64,000 nucleotides of DNA from assembly GCF_016774335.1 (NCBI RefSeq), contig NZ_JAETWA010000031.1, positions 62,001 through 126,000 on the forward strand. The letters run 5' to 3'. Shown here piece after piece: positions 30,403 through 39,601 of the stretch. Within the stretch, counting starts at the first letter, position 1, and the number at the start of each line of letters is the position of its first letter. Origin of the DNA: Luteimonas saliphila (lineage in GTDB: Bacteria; Pseudomonadota; Gammaproteobacteria; Xanthomonadales; Xanthomonadaceae). Below the pieces are notes generated by a model. It was not told the DNA's origin. It saw only the letters and a list, made by a program, of their open reading frames with translations, and did not search any database. A program made the translations under genes and the position numbers.

Positions 30403-32403
30403 ATGGCAAGTTCCCGCTTTCCTGCACACGCAACGCTCGCGCGGATGACCACGAGCCCCATGCGATCCGGCATGGCGACTCGACCGTCCGGGGCGCCGCT
30501 GCCTTGGAGGCCATTGGCGTGGATCGCCGCGCTGGCCCTGTGCCCGGCGGGAACGCCGTGGGCGCAGGCGCCGGGACCCGCGATTACGCCCCCCACACGG
30601 GACCTGGATACCCTGCGGGTCACCGCCTCGATCCTGCCCACCGCCGCGAACGACGCCGGGCAGAACATCACCGTGCTCGGCCCGGAGCGACTCGAAGCGT
30701 GGCGCGGCCGCAGCGTGGCCGAGGTGCTGGCCGCCCAGGCCGGGCTGATGGTGGATCGCAGCGCCCGCGGCGGTGGCTACGGCGCGCTGTACCTGCGCGG
30801 CGCCGATCCCAGCCACGTCGTGATCCTGGTCGACGGCGTGCGCCAGAACGACCCGCTGTCCTCGCGCGGCAGCGCGGTCGACCTCAACACCCTGTCGCTG
30901 GAGCGGATCGAGCGCATCGAGATCGTGCGCGGCAGCGCCAGCGTCGCCCATGCCGAGGCGATCGCCGGACTGGTCCACCTCCACACCCGGCGCGCCGCGG
31001 AAGGCGCCAGCGCCAGCGTCGCGATCGGAGGCGACGGCCTGCGATCGCGCCACGCCGGCCTCTCCGGCGGCGGCTGGAGCCTGGCTGCCAGCGACCGCGA
31101 GGACGGCGATGGCCGACACGGCTTCCAGGGCGTGCGCGCATTCGATGCGGCCGGGGAACGCGAAGTGCTGCCCGCGCTCTCGCTGCGTGCGGCGTTCGGC
31201 TACAGCGACAGCGAGGGCCGGGGTTTCCCCGACGACAGCGGCGGTCCGCGTTACGCGGTGCTGCGTGAACTGGACGATCGCCACGCGCGTGCCCGCCAGG
31301 TCTCGCTGCAGGCCCGGTATCGGCCGGCGGTGGGCGAGATCGAGGCGCGGTGGGCGAGGTTCTCGCGCGAGGGCGACGAGGATTCGCCCGGCGTGGCCGG
31401 CGGTGCGCGCGACCCGATCGGGTTGCCCGCGCTGGCCGCGCAAACCGACTACCGCCGCGACGAGCTGCAGGCGACCTGGCGACGGCCGCTCGGCGGCGTC
31501 GGCGAATTCGGCGCCGGCGTGCTGCACCAGCGCGAACACGGCCGCTACGACGGCCGGATCGACTACGGCTTCTTCCAGGCGCCGGTCGCGTTCGCGATGC
31601 AGCGCACCACCGACGCCGCGTTCGCCGAACTGCGCTGGCGACACGGCAGCTGGACCGCGCAGGGCGGACTGCGCCAGGAGCGCCGCCGCGATGCCGGCGC
31701 CGGTGCCGACCACGCCAGCCAGCCGATACTGTCGCTGCAGCGGCAGGTCGGCGCCTCGGGCGCGCACTGGGGCGCTTCGTTCTCGCGCAGTTCCAGGCCG
31801 CCGAGCTTCTACGCGCTGGGCCATCCGCTGGTCGGCAATCCCGGGCTGCGGCTCGAGCGCGCCGAACATCGCGAGCTCCACTACGCCACCGCCGGCGACG
31901 CGGCCTGGCCGAGCCGGATCACCCTGTTCGGTGCGCGCTACCGCGACCTGGTGGATTTCGATGGCGGGCCGCCGCCACAGCTGGTCAACCGCGCGCGCAT
32001 CGAGGCCGACGGCGTGGAGTGGCGCAGCGGACGCCGGTTCGGCAACGACTGGCGGCTGGGACTGGACGGCGCCTGGATGCGCGTGCGCGATCCGTTGGGC
32101 GGCGTCGTCCTGCGCTATCGGCCGCGCCTGCAGGCCGGTGCCGACCTGACGCTGCCGCTGGGGCAGCACGAACTGTCGCTGCGCCTGCACCACCTCGGGC
32201 GCCGCTTCGACTCGTCCATTCCCACGGGTGGCCGCTGGCTGGCCGCGATGACCACGTTCGACCTGGCATTGCGCCGACAGTGGGGACCGGCGACCGTGCT
32301 GCTCGCGCTCGACGACGCAACCGATGCACGAGGAGAGGAAGCGATCGGACTGGACACGCCGGGACGCCGGCTGCGCCTGGCGCTGCGATGGGACCTGCAA
32401 TGA
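30403..32403 (+). CDS. TonB-dependent outer-membrane receptor (BtuB/vitamin-type)
   Basis: An outer-membrane beta-barrel of 666 aa that would import a large ligand using TonB energy. A basic start and signal helix (WRPLAWIAALALCPAGTPWA, then AQA) precede the plug: the TonB-box-like stretch DLDTLRVTASIL, and the plug motifs LRGADPSHVVILVDGVRQN and ERIERIEIVRGSASVAH. The barrel follows and ends in aromatic LALRWDL-Q. ATGs at 30445 and 30472 are alternative starts. The size and plug resemble BtuB-like receptors, but no cobalamin riboswitch was found upstream. The stop overlaps the next start (ATGA). Confidence 0.87.
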   Translation: MASSRFPAHATLARMTTSPMRSGMATRPSGAPLPWRPLAWIAALALCPAGTPWAQAPGPAITPPTRDLDTLRVTASILPTAANDAGQNITVLGPERLEAWRGRSVAEVLAAQAGLMVDRSARGGGYGALYLRGADPSHVVILVDGVRQNDPLSSRGSAVDLNTLSLERIERIEIVRGSASVAHAEAIAGLVHLHTRRAAEGASASVAIGGDGLRSRHAGLSGGGWSLAASDREDGDGRHGFQGVRAFDAAGEREVLPALSLRAAFGYSDSEGRGFPDDSGGPRYAVLRELDDRHARARQVSLQARYRPAVGEIEARWARFSREGDEDSPGVAGGARDPIGLPALAAQTDYRRDELQATWRRPLGGVGEFGAGVLHQREHGRYDGRIDYGFFQAPVAFAMQRTTDAAFAELRWRHGSWTAQGGLRQERRRDAGAGADHASQPILSLQRQVGASGAHWGASFSRSSRPPSFYALGHPLVGNPGLRLERAEHRELHYATAGDAAWPSRITLFGARYRDLVDFDGGPPPQLVNRARIEADGVEWRSGRRFGNDWRLGLDGAWMRVRDPLGGVVLRYRPRLQAGADLTLPLGQHELSLRLHHLGRRFDSSIPTGGRWLAAMTTFDLALRRQWGPATVLLALDDATDARGEEAIGLDTPGRRLRLALRWDLQ

Positions 32404-33995
32404 ACTCCCGCCCCGGCACCGCGCGGGCGGTCGTGAGCGCCGGCATCGGCCTGTCGCTGCTGGCCCTGGCATGGCTCGCCATGCTGCCCGCCGCGCCGGG
32501 CCACGCGCAGGATGCGTCGCCGCCCGCCCCCGTCACGCTCGACGAGGCCCTCGGACTGGTGAACCGGTATTGCGGCGCCTGCCATGCGGTTCCGCCGCCG
32601 AACCTCATGCCCAAGCGCGACTGGCCGGCCGCGGTGCAGACCATGGCCGAGCTCTCGGAAAAGATGCGCGGCCAGACGTTCATCCCCGCCGAGGTGCTGC
32701 CCCACATCAAGGCGTTCTACTACGGAAGCGCCCCGGCCGAACTGCCGCGCCTGCCGTACCTGGCGCCGGCGCCTTCGCCGCTGCGGTTTCGCGCTTCGAT
32801 TCTCGGCGCACCGGCCCAAGTCCCGCTGGTCACCCACGTCGCGCCGGGCCTGACCGTCGCACCGACCGACCTGCTGGTGTCCGACGCCGGCCGCCGCGAG
32901 GTGCTGCGGCTGTGGCGCGAAGACGGCCAATGGCGCGAACGCGCGCTGGCCGAACTGGTGGCGCCGGCCCACGCCCAGGTCGTCGACCTCGACGGCGACG
33001 GCCGGCTGGACGTGGTGGTGGCCGAACTGGGCGAGATGGCCCCGTCCGGCAAGCCCGTCGGCAAGGTGGTCGTGCTGCTCGGGGAGCCTTCCGGCACGTT
33101 CCTTCCCCGCACCCTCGCCGAAGGCCTGGGGCGGGTCACCGACGTGCGCGCCGCCGACCTCGACGGCGACGGCGACATCGACCTGGCGGTGGCCGTGTTC
33201 GGCATGAACGACATCGGCGGCATCCTGTGGCTGGAGAACCGCGACGGCGCCCTGTACCGGCACAACCTGACGTCGCTGGCCGGCGCGCTCGGCATCGACG
33301 CCGTGGACCTCGACGGCGACGGCCGGCTGGACCTGGTCAGCCTGATCGCCCAGGAACACGAGGTGGTGATGGCGTTCCGCAATCTGGGCGGAGGCGCGTT
33401 CGAGGCCACCGAGCTCGCGCGCGCCCCGCATCCGATGTTCGGCTCGACCTCCCTGCGACCGGTGGACCTGGACCAGGATGGCGACATCGACCTGCTGTTC
33501 ACCAACGGCGACGCCTTCGACCTGCAGACCGATCCCAAGCCCTACCACGGCGTGCAGTGGCTGGAGAACCTGGGCGGCATGCGGTTCGCCTTCCGCGACA
33601 TCGGCCGGTTCTATGGCGCGGTCGCAACGGCGGTCGGCGACCTCGATGGCGACGGCGACCTCGACGTGGTGGCCAGCAGCTGGATCAATTACTGGCGCGA
33701 TCCGGGTCGCCACACCCTCGTGTGGTACGAGAACGACGGCGAGCAGAACTTCACCGCGCATGGCATCGCCAGCGAGCCGGCCGGGCTGACCTCGCTGCGA
33801 CTGGCCGACATCAATGGCGACGGCCGGCCCGACATCGTCGCCGGTGCGTTCCGCATGGATCTGCTGCAGGAACTGCTGGGCATGTCGGTCAATGAAGACA
33901 CGCGCCCCGCGCCCCCACCCGGGTCCGCGAGGGACCATCCGCGATTGCTGCTGTTCGAGAATCTGCCCGTCGACGGGCGTGGCGACGCGAACTGA
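32400..33995 (+). CDS. Secreted c-type heme (CXXCH) and VCBS-repeat protein
   Basis: A 531-residue exported protein. Signal helix about residues 10-35 (VVSAGIGLSLLALAWLAML, then HAQ). A heme-attachment site CGACH at residues 58-62 lies in a short cytochrome-like segment with a candidate Met ligand in NLMPKRDW. The rest is a beta-propeller of FG-GAP/VCBS repeats with six calcium-loop motifs such as DLDGDGRLD, DLDGDGDID and DINGDGRPD. It is co-translated with the TonB receptor. The pairing suggests a surface or periplasmic partner that binds the receptor's ligand or transfers electrons; this is inference. Confidence 0.82.
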   Translation: MNSRPGTARAVVSAGIGLSLLALAWLAMLPAAPGHAQDASPPAPVTLDEALGLVNRYCGACHAVPPPNLMPKRDWPAAVQTMAELSEKMRGQTFIPAEVLPHIKAFYYGSAPAELPRLPYLAPAPSPLRFRASILGAPAQVPLVTHVAPGLTVAPTDLLVSDAGRREVLRLWREDGQWRERALAELVAPAHAQVVDLDGDGRLDVVVAELGEMAPSGKPVGKVVVLLGEPSGTFLPRTLAEGLGRVTDVRAADLDGDGDIDLAVAVFGMNDIGGILWLENRDGALYRHNLTSLAGALGIDAVDLDGDGRLDLVSLIAQEHEVVMAFRNLGGGAFEATELARAPHPMFGSTSLRPVDLDQDGDIDLLFTNGDAFDLQTDPKPYHGVQWLENLGGMRFAFRDIGRFYGAVATAVGDLDGDGDLDVVASSWINYWRDPGRHTLVWYENDGEQNFTAHGIASEPAGLTSLRLADINGDGRPDIVAGAFRMDLLQELLGMSVNEDTRPAPPPGSARDHPRLLLFENLPVDGRGDAN

Positions 33996-34232
33996 GGTCG
34001 CCACCGCAGGATGCCGGAAACGCCGGCAGAGCGCGATCGACGACAGGACGGCTGCGGGGGCCTTGCCTATGGGCAGGTCATCCGCCTGCCGGGCTGCCGG
34101 CAATCGCCGGGCGCTTCGCTCCTCCGTGAATCGTCCCGACATGTCTTGCGCCCCATCCCGCGGCCGGCTGTCCACGTCTCGCACACCGACCGAGGGCTAG
34201 ACTCGAACGCCTTTGATCCATTCGAGGCAGCC

Positions 34233-34895
34233 ATGCGCATCGTGATGACAGGCGCGACCGGGCTGGTCGGACAGGGCGTGCTGGTGGAAGCGCTGGCGCA
34301 TCCGGACGTGTCGAAGGTCGCGGTGCTCGGTCGCAACGCGCTCGCACACCCCGATCTACGCGTGGAAGACCTGGTGGTGGAGCGGTTCGACGAGCTGACT
34401 CCCGTGCTCGATCGCCTCGCGCCGTTCGATGCCTGCTTCTACTGTGCGGGCGCGCCACCGCTGGGAACGCCGGAAGACAGGTACCGGCACGTCACCCTCG
34501 AGCTCACCGTGCATGTGGCGCGCGCGTTCGCGCAGCGCAATCCCGGCTCGCGCCTGCTCTACATCTCCGGCGCGCATTCGGACCCGGCCAGCCGCGTCAT
34601 GCCCCTGCGCGTGAAGGGCGAAACGGAAGTTGCGCTGCGCGCCCTGCCGATCAGCACCGTGATGCTGAGACCCGGCGGCATCGCGCCCGCGCACGGTGAG
34701 CGCAGCCCGCATGCCTGGATGCGGCCGTTCTATCGCCTGGCTGCGCCCGTCATGGGACTCGGTGTGCGGCTGTTGCCGCGGCAGATGACCAGTACCGCCA
34801 ACGTGGGCAGGGCGATGCTGGCGCTCGCGGCGGCGGCCGCTCCGCCATCGGTGGTGGAGAACGACGGGATCAACCAGTGGGGCGAAGGCCCTTGA
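34233..34895 (+). CDS. NAD(P)H-binding (Rossmann-fold) epimerase-like protein
   Basis: A 220-residue atypical SDR (NmrA/YbjT-like). The cofactor loop TGATGLVGQGVLVEAL is complete, with VAVLGRNA after the second strand. There is an ISGAHSD segment in place of the usual active Ser. The usual YxxxK pair is not evident, so it may sense redox state or reduce a substrate by another mechanism. Start ATG 34233. Located alone between the VCBS gene and a small secreted protein. Confidence 0.82.
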   Translation: MRIVMTGATGLVGQGVLVEALAHPDVSKVAVLGRNALAHPDLRVEDLVVERFDELTPVLDRLAPFDACFYCAGAPPLGTPEDRYRHVTLELTVHVARAFAQRNPGSRLLYISGAHSDPASRVMPLRVKGETEVALRALPISTVMLRPGGIAPAHGERSPHAWMRPFYRLAAPVMGLGVRLLPRQMTSTANVGRAMLALAAAAAPPSVVENDGINQWGEGP

Positions 34896-35219
34896 CTCGC
34901 GGCGGGTCGCGGAAGGGACGCGGCCTGCCGCCGGTACGACCGGGCATCGCGGTCGGCGGCAATGGCCTGGCGCTACCCGCCACGCCACCCTGCCATCCCG
35001 CGAGTTCCTTCACCTCCGCCGCCGGGGCAATGCCGTAGGGGACAACGTCCCGCCGCTCGATCTGCACCCGGCCTTTACAGCCGTGTAGGTCCAGCACATT
35101 CGCCGTAGCGAATCCGTAGCGAAACCCTAGCTTCTCCACATGGACGGCATGTCGTCTCCGGCCTCCAATCGGCGCCGTGGCATACGCCACGCACCCGACC
35201 CGTCAAGGAGGTCACCCCC
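34896..35219. other. Intergenic region, about 324 bases
   Basis: Holds the upstream region of the small secreted protein. The strong ribosome-binding site AAGGAGGT (35205-35212) lies seven bases before its ATG. No other support for a gene was found here. Confidence 0.5.
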
Positions 35220-35588
35220 ATGCCCACCAAGAATGCGTCCTCACGATTGTCCGCAACCGCCCTGTGCCTGTGTGCCACGGTGCTGGCGGCCAGCCCTCCC
35301 GCCTTCGCGCAGACCCCATGGGATGCACAGGACCAGGCCGACATGTGGGGACGGCTGCAAGCACAGAGACTGATCAGGTCGTCGGAACCGGCACGCGCCG
35401 AAATCGCGAAACGGGACCAGTCGTCGGCCCCTGCCCCCGTGCACGCCGCCGGTCGCGACGACACGGCAGCACCCGATCCTCGCCACGGCTCCCGTGATGG
35501 AGCCAGGCTGCGGACGCGTCCGGCGCCCGAGGCCAGGGCGACGACCACCGCTACGAAGCCGTCGGCGCCTGGACAACCCTGCACGTGA
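35220..35588 (+). CDS. Small secreted hypothetical protein
   Basis: A 122-residue protein with a clear Sec signal (SATALCLCATVLAASPPAFA, then AQT) and a mature part of about 90 residues that is charged and Ala/Pro/Arg-rich. A helix WDAQDQADMWGRLQAQRLIR is the only ordered-looking segment. The strong ribosome-binding site AAGGAGGT indicates good expression. Family not recognised. Confidence 0.68.
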   Translation: MPTKNASSRLSATALCLCATVLAASPPAFAQTPWDAQDQADMWGRLQAQRLIRSSEPARAEIAKRDQSSAPAPVHAAGRDDTAAPDPRHGSRDGARLRTRPAPEARATTTATKPSAPGQPCT

Positions 35589-35922
35589 AAGCCGGCTTCG
35601 ATCCCCCGGACGTGACCGCCACGCGCGCTGGAACCCCTTCCCGCGCGCGGAGGCGGGATGGCTCGCGTGCGCGGCACCGGTGCCGGGCGACGTCGGAATG
35701 CCGGGCGCGCTGCGCCTGGCCGGCCGGAGTCAGGCGCAGGCGCCCCGCCCGCCGATGCTCCGAACGCTGACTTCCTCGCATGCCTCGAGGCACCCCGCGG
35801 CGCCGGGTCGCCCACGGCATCGCGAAGCAAGGTCCCACCCGCGTCAGTCGTTTCCTCGCTCGCCAGGGCAGGCGCAACGGGACAAGGGGTTCTCTGGACC
35901 ATTCCGTTCCGCCGGCCCGGCG
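35589..35922. other. Convergent intergenic region, about 334 bases
   Basis: Lies between the small secreted protein and the end of the serine hydrolase gene. The open frames in it on both strands are Arg-rich shadows. No terminator hairpin with a T run was found; no gene is supported. Confidence 0.4.
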
Positions 35923-37035
35923 TCAGTCCGCGGCGAACAGCTCCAGGAACTTCAACGCCAGCGGGCTCTTCTCCACTTCCGCCACCTGCAGGCGGTTGCC
36001 CCAGTGCAGTCCGTCGGTGTTGCCTAGCGCCACCAGGGTCAGGCCCTTGCCGGGGACTTTAAGTAGCAGGCCGGCGTACGCATCGGGCCACCAGCCGCCG
36101 TGCCAGACCAGTTGCTGGCCCCGCCACTGCTGTGTCCACCAGCCGTAGGCATAGCCGGCCGGCCTGCCGTCGGGATCGGTCGGCGGCGTCCACATCTGTC
36201 CCAGTAGCGCCCTGGGCAGGATGCGTTCCTGGTCGAGCGCCAGCGAGTACTCGGCCAGACTACGGGCGCTGGCGATGATGCCGCTGGAGGCATTCATCTC
36301 GGGATTCGGCAGCGGCGACGGCGCCAGCCCGTCCGCCTCGTCCTTCGCGAGCCGGAACGGTGGCGCCAGGTGAACCAGCGCCATCGCGCCATGTGCGTCG
36401 CGCCAGCCGGCGGCGATGTCTTCGAGCTCCGCCTTGTCGAGCACGTAACGCCGCACCCAGTGGTCGAACGGCTGCCCGGTCCTCTCCTCCACCCAGTTCG
36501 ACAAGCGCCCGAACACGATCGGGTTGTAGAGGAAGTTGCTGCCTGGCGTGCCGAGTACCCGCATCTGCAGCACGTCGCGCACGCTGATGCGGGCACCGCA
36601 GTCGATCCTCGGCGGCACGTAGCCATCGTCCAGCGCAACCCCACCACCGAAGATGTTGCCGCTGGTGGCCAGCCACCGACAGCGATCCTGCCAGTCCGAC
36701 AGCTCGGAGAACGCATCGTCCAGGTCGAGCAGGCCATCGGCCTCCATCGCAAGCAGGGTGGCCGCGCTGAAGGTCTTGGTGATCGAGGCGACCAGGTAGC
36801 TGGTGTCCGGCGTGGTCGGCTCCTCGGCGTCGTGGTCCTGCCAGCCGAAGCCCTCGGCCGCGACGATGCGTCCGTCACTGGCGATGGCGTACGACAGGCT
36901 GAGGATCCCGCGCTCGGCACGGTATGCCTGCGCGAATGCCTTGAACTCCGCCAGCTTCGCCCCGTCCCCGGCCGGCTGTGCGTGCAGCGGCCCCGTCAGG
37001 ACGAGCGATGCGATGACCACGACGCGACGCAGCAT
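35923..37035 (-). CDS. Secreted serine hydrolase (beta-lactamase/PBP-like fold)
   Basis: A 370-residue exported enzyme of the class C beta-lactamase/penicillin-binding-protein-like family. Signal peptide MLRRVVVIASLVLTGPLHAQ. The active SxxK is SITK (in LVASITKTFSAATL). The tyrosine of the second motif is in FLYNPIVFG, and the third motif is HGG in VWHGGWWPDAYAG. The family includes esterases, D-aminopeptidases and DD-peptidases; the substrate is unknown. It lies on the same strand as the SDR and AraC genes upstream, with a 263-base gap. Confidence 0.85.
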   Translation of the reverse strand: MLRRVVVIASLVLTGPLHAQPAGDGAKLAEFKAFAQAYRAERGILSLSYAIASDGRIVAAEGFGWQDHDAEEPTTPDTSYLVASITKTFSAATLLAMEADGLLDLDDAFSELSDWQDRCRWLATSGNIFGGGVALDDGYVPPRIDCGARISVRDVLQMRVLGTPGSNFLYNPIVFGRLSNWVEERTGQPFDHWVRRYVLDKAELEDIAAGWRDAHGAMALVHLAPPFRLAKDEADGLAPSPLPNPEMNASSGIIASARSLAEYSLALDQERILPRALLGQMWTPPTDPDGRPAGYAYGWWTQQWRGQQLVWHGGWWPDAYAGLLLKVPGKGLTLVALGNTDGLHWGNRLQVAEVEKSPLALKFLELFAAD

Positions 37036-37298
37036 GATGCTTTCCCCGGTGCGCCCTGGCCCGGGCGTGATGCCGATTGAACCAGAGCCGGGCCCAGGCC
37101 GGCTACTGCCGACTACTCTGCGTTCGCCAAAGACGGGTCGGGTCGGGTCGGGAGCCGGAGCGCGAGCCGAGCGCGATTCCGCCCGCATCCGGCGCCGAGC
37201 ACGTCGGCGGAAGGCGACCTACCCTTCGGCCACCTTCCCCAAGCCCACGGCCGCCAGGGCGACCATCGGCGCCAAGGCAGACGGGGCCATCGTGTCCT

Positions 37299-38048
37299 TC
37301 ACCAGCCCTGTTCGGTCGGCAGAACGAACAGCTCCGCGACATCGACGTGGGCCGGCGCCTGCGCCGCGAACACGATGGTGTCGCCGATGTCCTCGCCCTT
37401 GAGGAAGGTCATCTGGCTGGCGAGTTCGTCCATCTGCCGGCGATAGCCGGGGTCGGTGATGTGGTCGTAGAGCTCGGTGGCGACCGCGCCGGGCTGGATG
37501 CAGGTGACGCGGATGTTGTGCTTCTGTCCGACCTCCATCCGCAGGCCGTCGGAGAACGCCGTCACCGCGTGCTTCGTGGCGCAGTAGACCGACAGACCCT
37601 TGAAGACCTTGCGGCCGGCGATCGACGACATGTTGAAGATGTGGCCGCAATGGCGCTCGATCATCCCGGGCAGGACGGCGGCGGTGGTATTGAGCAGGCC
37701 CTTCACGTTCACGTCCACCATCCGGTGCCACTCGTCGACCTTGAAGCGGTCGATATCGGACAGCGGCATCAGGCCGGCATTGTTGACGAGGATGTCGATC
37801 GGTCCAAGCGAGTCGACGAGCTTGGCGACGCCCGCTTCGACCGAAGCCGGGTCCACGACGTCCATCTCGATGACCAGCGCCTTACCGCCCTCTCGTTCGA
37901 TGCCGGCCTTCAGGGCTTCGAGCTTCTCCACCCGGCGGGCGGCGATGCCCACCTTCGCGCCCGCTGCGGCGAGCCTTGCCGCGGTCGCCGCGCCGATGCC
38001 GCTCGATGCGCCGGTGACCAGTGCGATCTTTCCGTCCAGATTGCGCAT
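37299..38048 (-). CDS. Short-chain dehydrogenase/reductase
   Basis: A 249-residue classical SDR: TGASSGIG cofactor loop, NNAGLMP, active Ser in FNMSSIAG and YCATKHA with the catalytic Tyr and Lys. After the second strand, IAARRVEKLE suggests NADP(H). The likely start is ATG 38048, where AAGGAG is eight bases upstream; an ATG at 38054 and GTG at 38057 are too close to it. It runs in the same direction as the AraC gene 145 bases upstream, which may control it. Substrate unknown. Confidence 0.92.
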   Translation of the reverse strand: MRNLDGKIALVTGASSGIGAATAARLAAAGAKVGIAARRVEKLEALKAGIEREGGKALVIEMDVVDPASVEAGVAKLVDSLGPIDILVNNAGLMPLSDIDRFKVDEWHRMVDVNVKGLLNTTAAVLPGMIERHCGHIFNMSSIAGRKVFKGLSVYCATKHAVTAFSDGLRMEVGQKHNIRVTCIQPGAVATELYDHITDPGYRRQMDELASQMTFLKGEDIGDTIVFAAQAPAHVDVAELFVLPTEQGW

Positions 38049-38193
38049 TGTCATCACTCCTTGTCGTGCGGCCCACCACCGTGATGGGCCTTCGGATCAC
38101 AAGGAGGACGCTAAGCCATCCACGGCCCGCTTTCTCACGGGCCCTTGCGCGACCTGTCGCGGTCTTGCTCGAACGTAAGAAACGGCGGAGCGC

Positions 38194-39186
38194 CTAGCCC
38201 TGGCGGTAGTGGCTCGGCGAGACGCCGGTCTCGCGCCGGAAGACCTGGGCGAAGTGGCCCGGACTCGAGTAGCCCACCGCCATGCCGATCTCGATGACGC
38301 TCGCGTCGGTTTCCTGCAGGAGCTGCTGCGCGCGAGCGATGCGCTCGCGAATGAAGTAGCGGGACGGAGAGAGCCCGGTGGCGCGTTTGAACTGGCGGCT
38401 GAAATGAAACCTGCTCATGCCGGCCGCGTCCGCCGTTCGTGCCAGATCGAACGGCTCGGCCAGATGCGCCTCGAGATGGGCGATGACGCGCCGCAACTTG
38501 AAGCGGGGCAGCGCCGCGTGCCGGTCGTCCGCGGTCCCGTGCAACGCGTAGTGACGGATCAGGTGGACCGCGATGGCCTGGGCGATGCCCTGGACGAACA
38601 GCTCGCTGCCGATGTCTTCGCCAACCAGTTCCCCGTGGACCAGGGCCAGCAGGTGCGACAGCTGCGGATCCCTGCCGCCGGAGACGTCGCGCAAGACGGG
38701 AGGCACCGGGCAACCGAGCATCTCGCGAGCGACCCGCTCGAACAGCGGGACGGACAGATACAGGTGCATGACCTCGAACGGGTCGGCGCCGACCGCGCGC
38801 CAGCGCATCTCGTACGGCGACTGGGTCCGGGTCAGGAAGAAGTCGCCGACCTGGACGCGGCTGGCGACCCAGTCGCCCTCCAGTTCCCGCTCTTCGACGA
38901 TGGCCTCCCCGGACACGATCCAGACGACGAAGGGTTCGGCCACCGCCGGGACAAGGAACGGCGCCTGGAGAGACTGGCGCGAGTAGACCTTCACCAGCAG
39001 ATCGGCCCACGCCGGACCGTCGCTGCTCGCCAGGGTGTCCCCGGCAATGAACTGCTCGAGCCCGCGCGGAGAGGTGCGATTCCGGGCCGGCCCGTCGAAG
39101 GGCGCGGGCGACGTCGACAACGCGCTCCCTGTACGCTCGGAACGACGCACGGGTTCCTTCGTTCGCGGACTCGCTGTTGTCTTCAT
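38194..39186 (-). CDS. AraC-family regulator with cupin-like sensor
   Basis: A 330-residue regulator. The N-terminal half contains the cupin/AraC-binding-type segment (LVPAVAEPFVVWIVSGEAIV, later QVGDFFLTRTQSPYEMRW). The C-terminal DNA-binding half has both motifs: LARTADAAGMSRFHFSRQFK and VIEIGMAVGYSSPGHFAQVF, ending in FRRETGVSPSHYRQG. It is the first gene of the stretch AraC-SDR-serine hydrolase, all minus strand, and may control these genes. Start ATG 39186. Confidence 0.9.
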   Translation of the reverse strand: MKTTASPRTKEPVRRSERTGSALSTSPAPFDGPARNRTSPRGLEQFIAGDTLASSDGPAWADLLVKVYSRQSLQAPFLVPAVAEPFVVWIVSGEAIVEERELEGDWVASRVQVGDFFLTRTQSPYEMRWRAVGADPFEVMHLYLSVPLFERVAREMLGCPVPPVLRDVSGGRDPQLSHLLALVHGELVGEDIGSELFVQGIAQAIAVHLIRHYALHGTADDRHAALPRFKLRRVIAHLEAHLAEPFDLARTADAAGMSRFHFSRQFKRATGLSPSRYFIRERIARAQQLLQETDASVIEIGMAVGYSSPGHFAQVFRRETGVSPSHYRQG

Positions 39187-39601
39187 GACGACGATCCGAT
39201 CTGGCGGGTGAAGTCCCGGGACTGGCGAGGGCAGCGCCGCACCGTCCCAGACACGCGTCCAGCAGGCACATTTATCGGCGGCGGCCGCGGGCAATGATAG
39301 TCGTGGAAGAAGGAAGGGCGCCCGACCGGCGCCGCGCCATGCCTTGCCGACACGCGCGCGCAGGCATCCGGCCCGTATCACCGGCGCCGGTGCGTCATCT
39401 CCGGGAAACGGCTGATTCCCGAGCGCTACACGTCGGAGCAGGTGCGGCTTGGCGGCATTCGCCTCGCCCCGGCCCGCCATCCTCCGGGGCCCCCGGCACA
39501 TGCCTTACCATGTCGTCCCCGGCGGGCCCTGCCCCGCCTCCCGCGCAAGCGTCCCTCCGGGTCGCGATCGCACGGCCCGATCCAGTTTCCGTTGCCCACC
39601 C
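39187..39601. other. Divergent intergenic region, about 415 bases
   Basis: Between the AraC gene and the long SDR; promoters of both should lie here. The SDR frame stays open back to 39449, but the N-terminal residues there are not family-like. No other gene or hairpin is supported. Confidence 0.4.
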
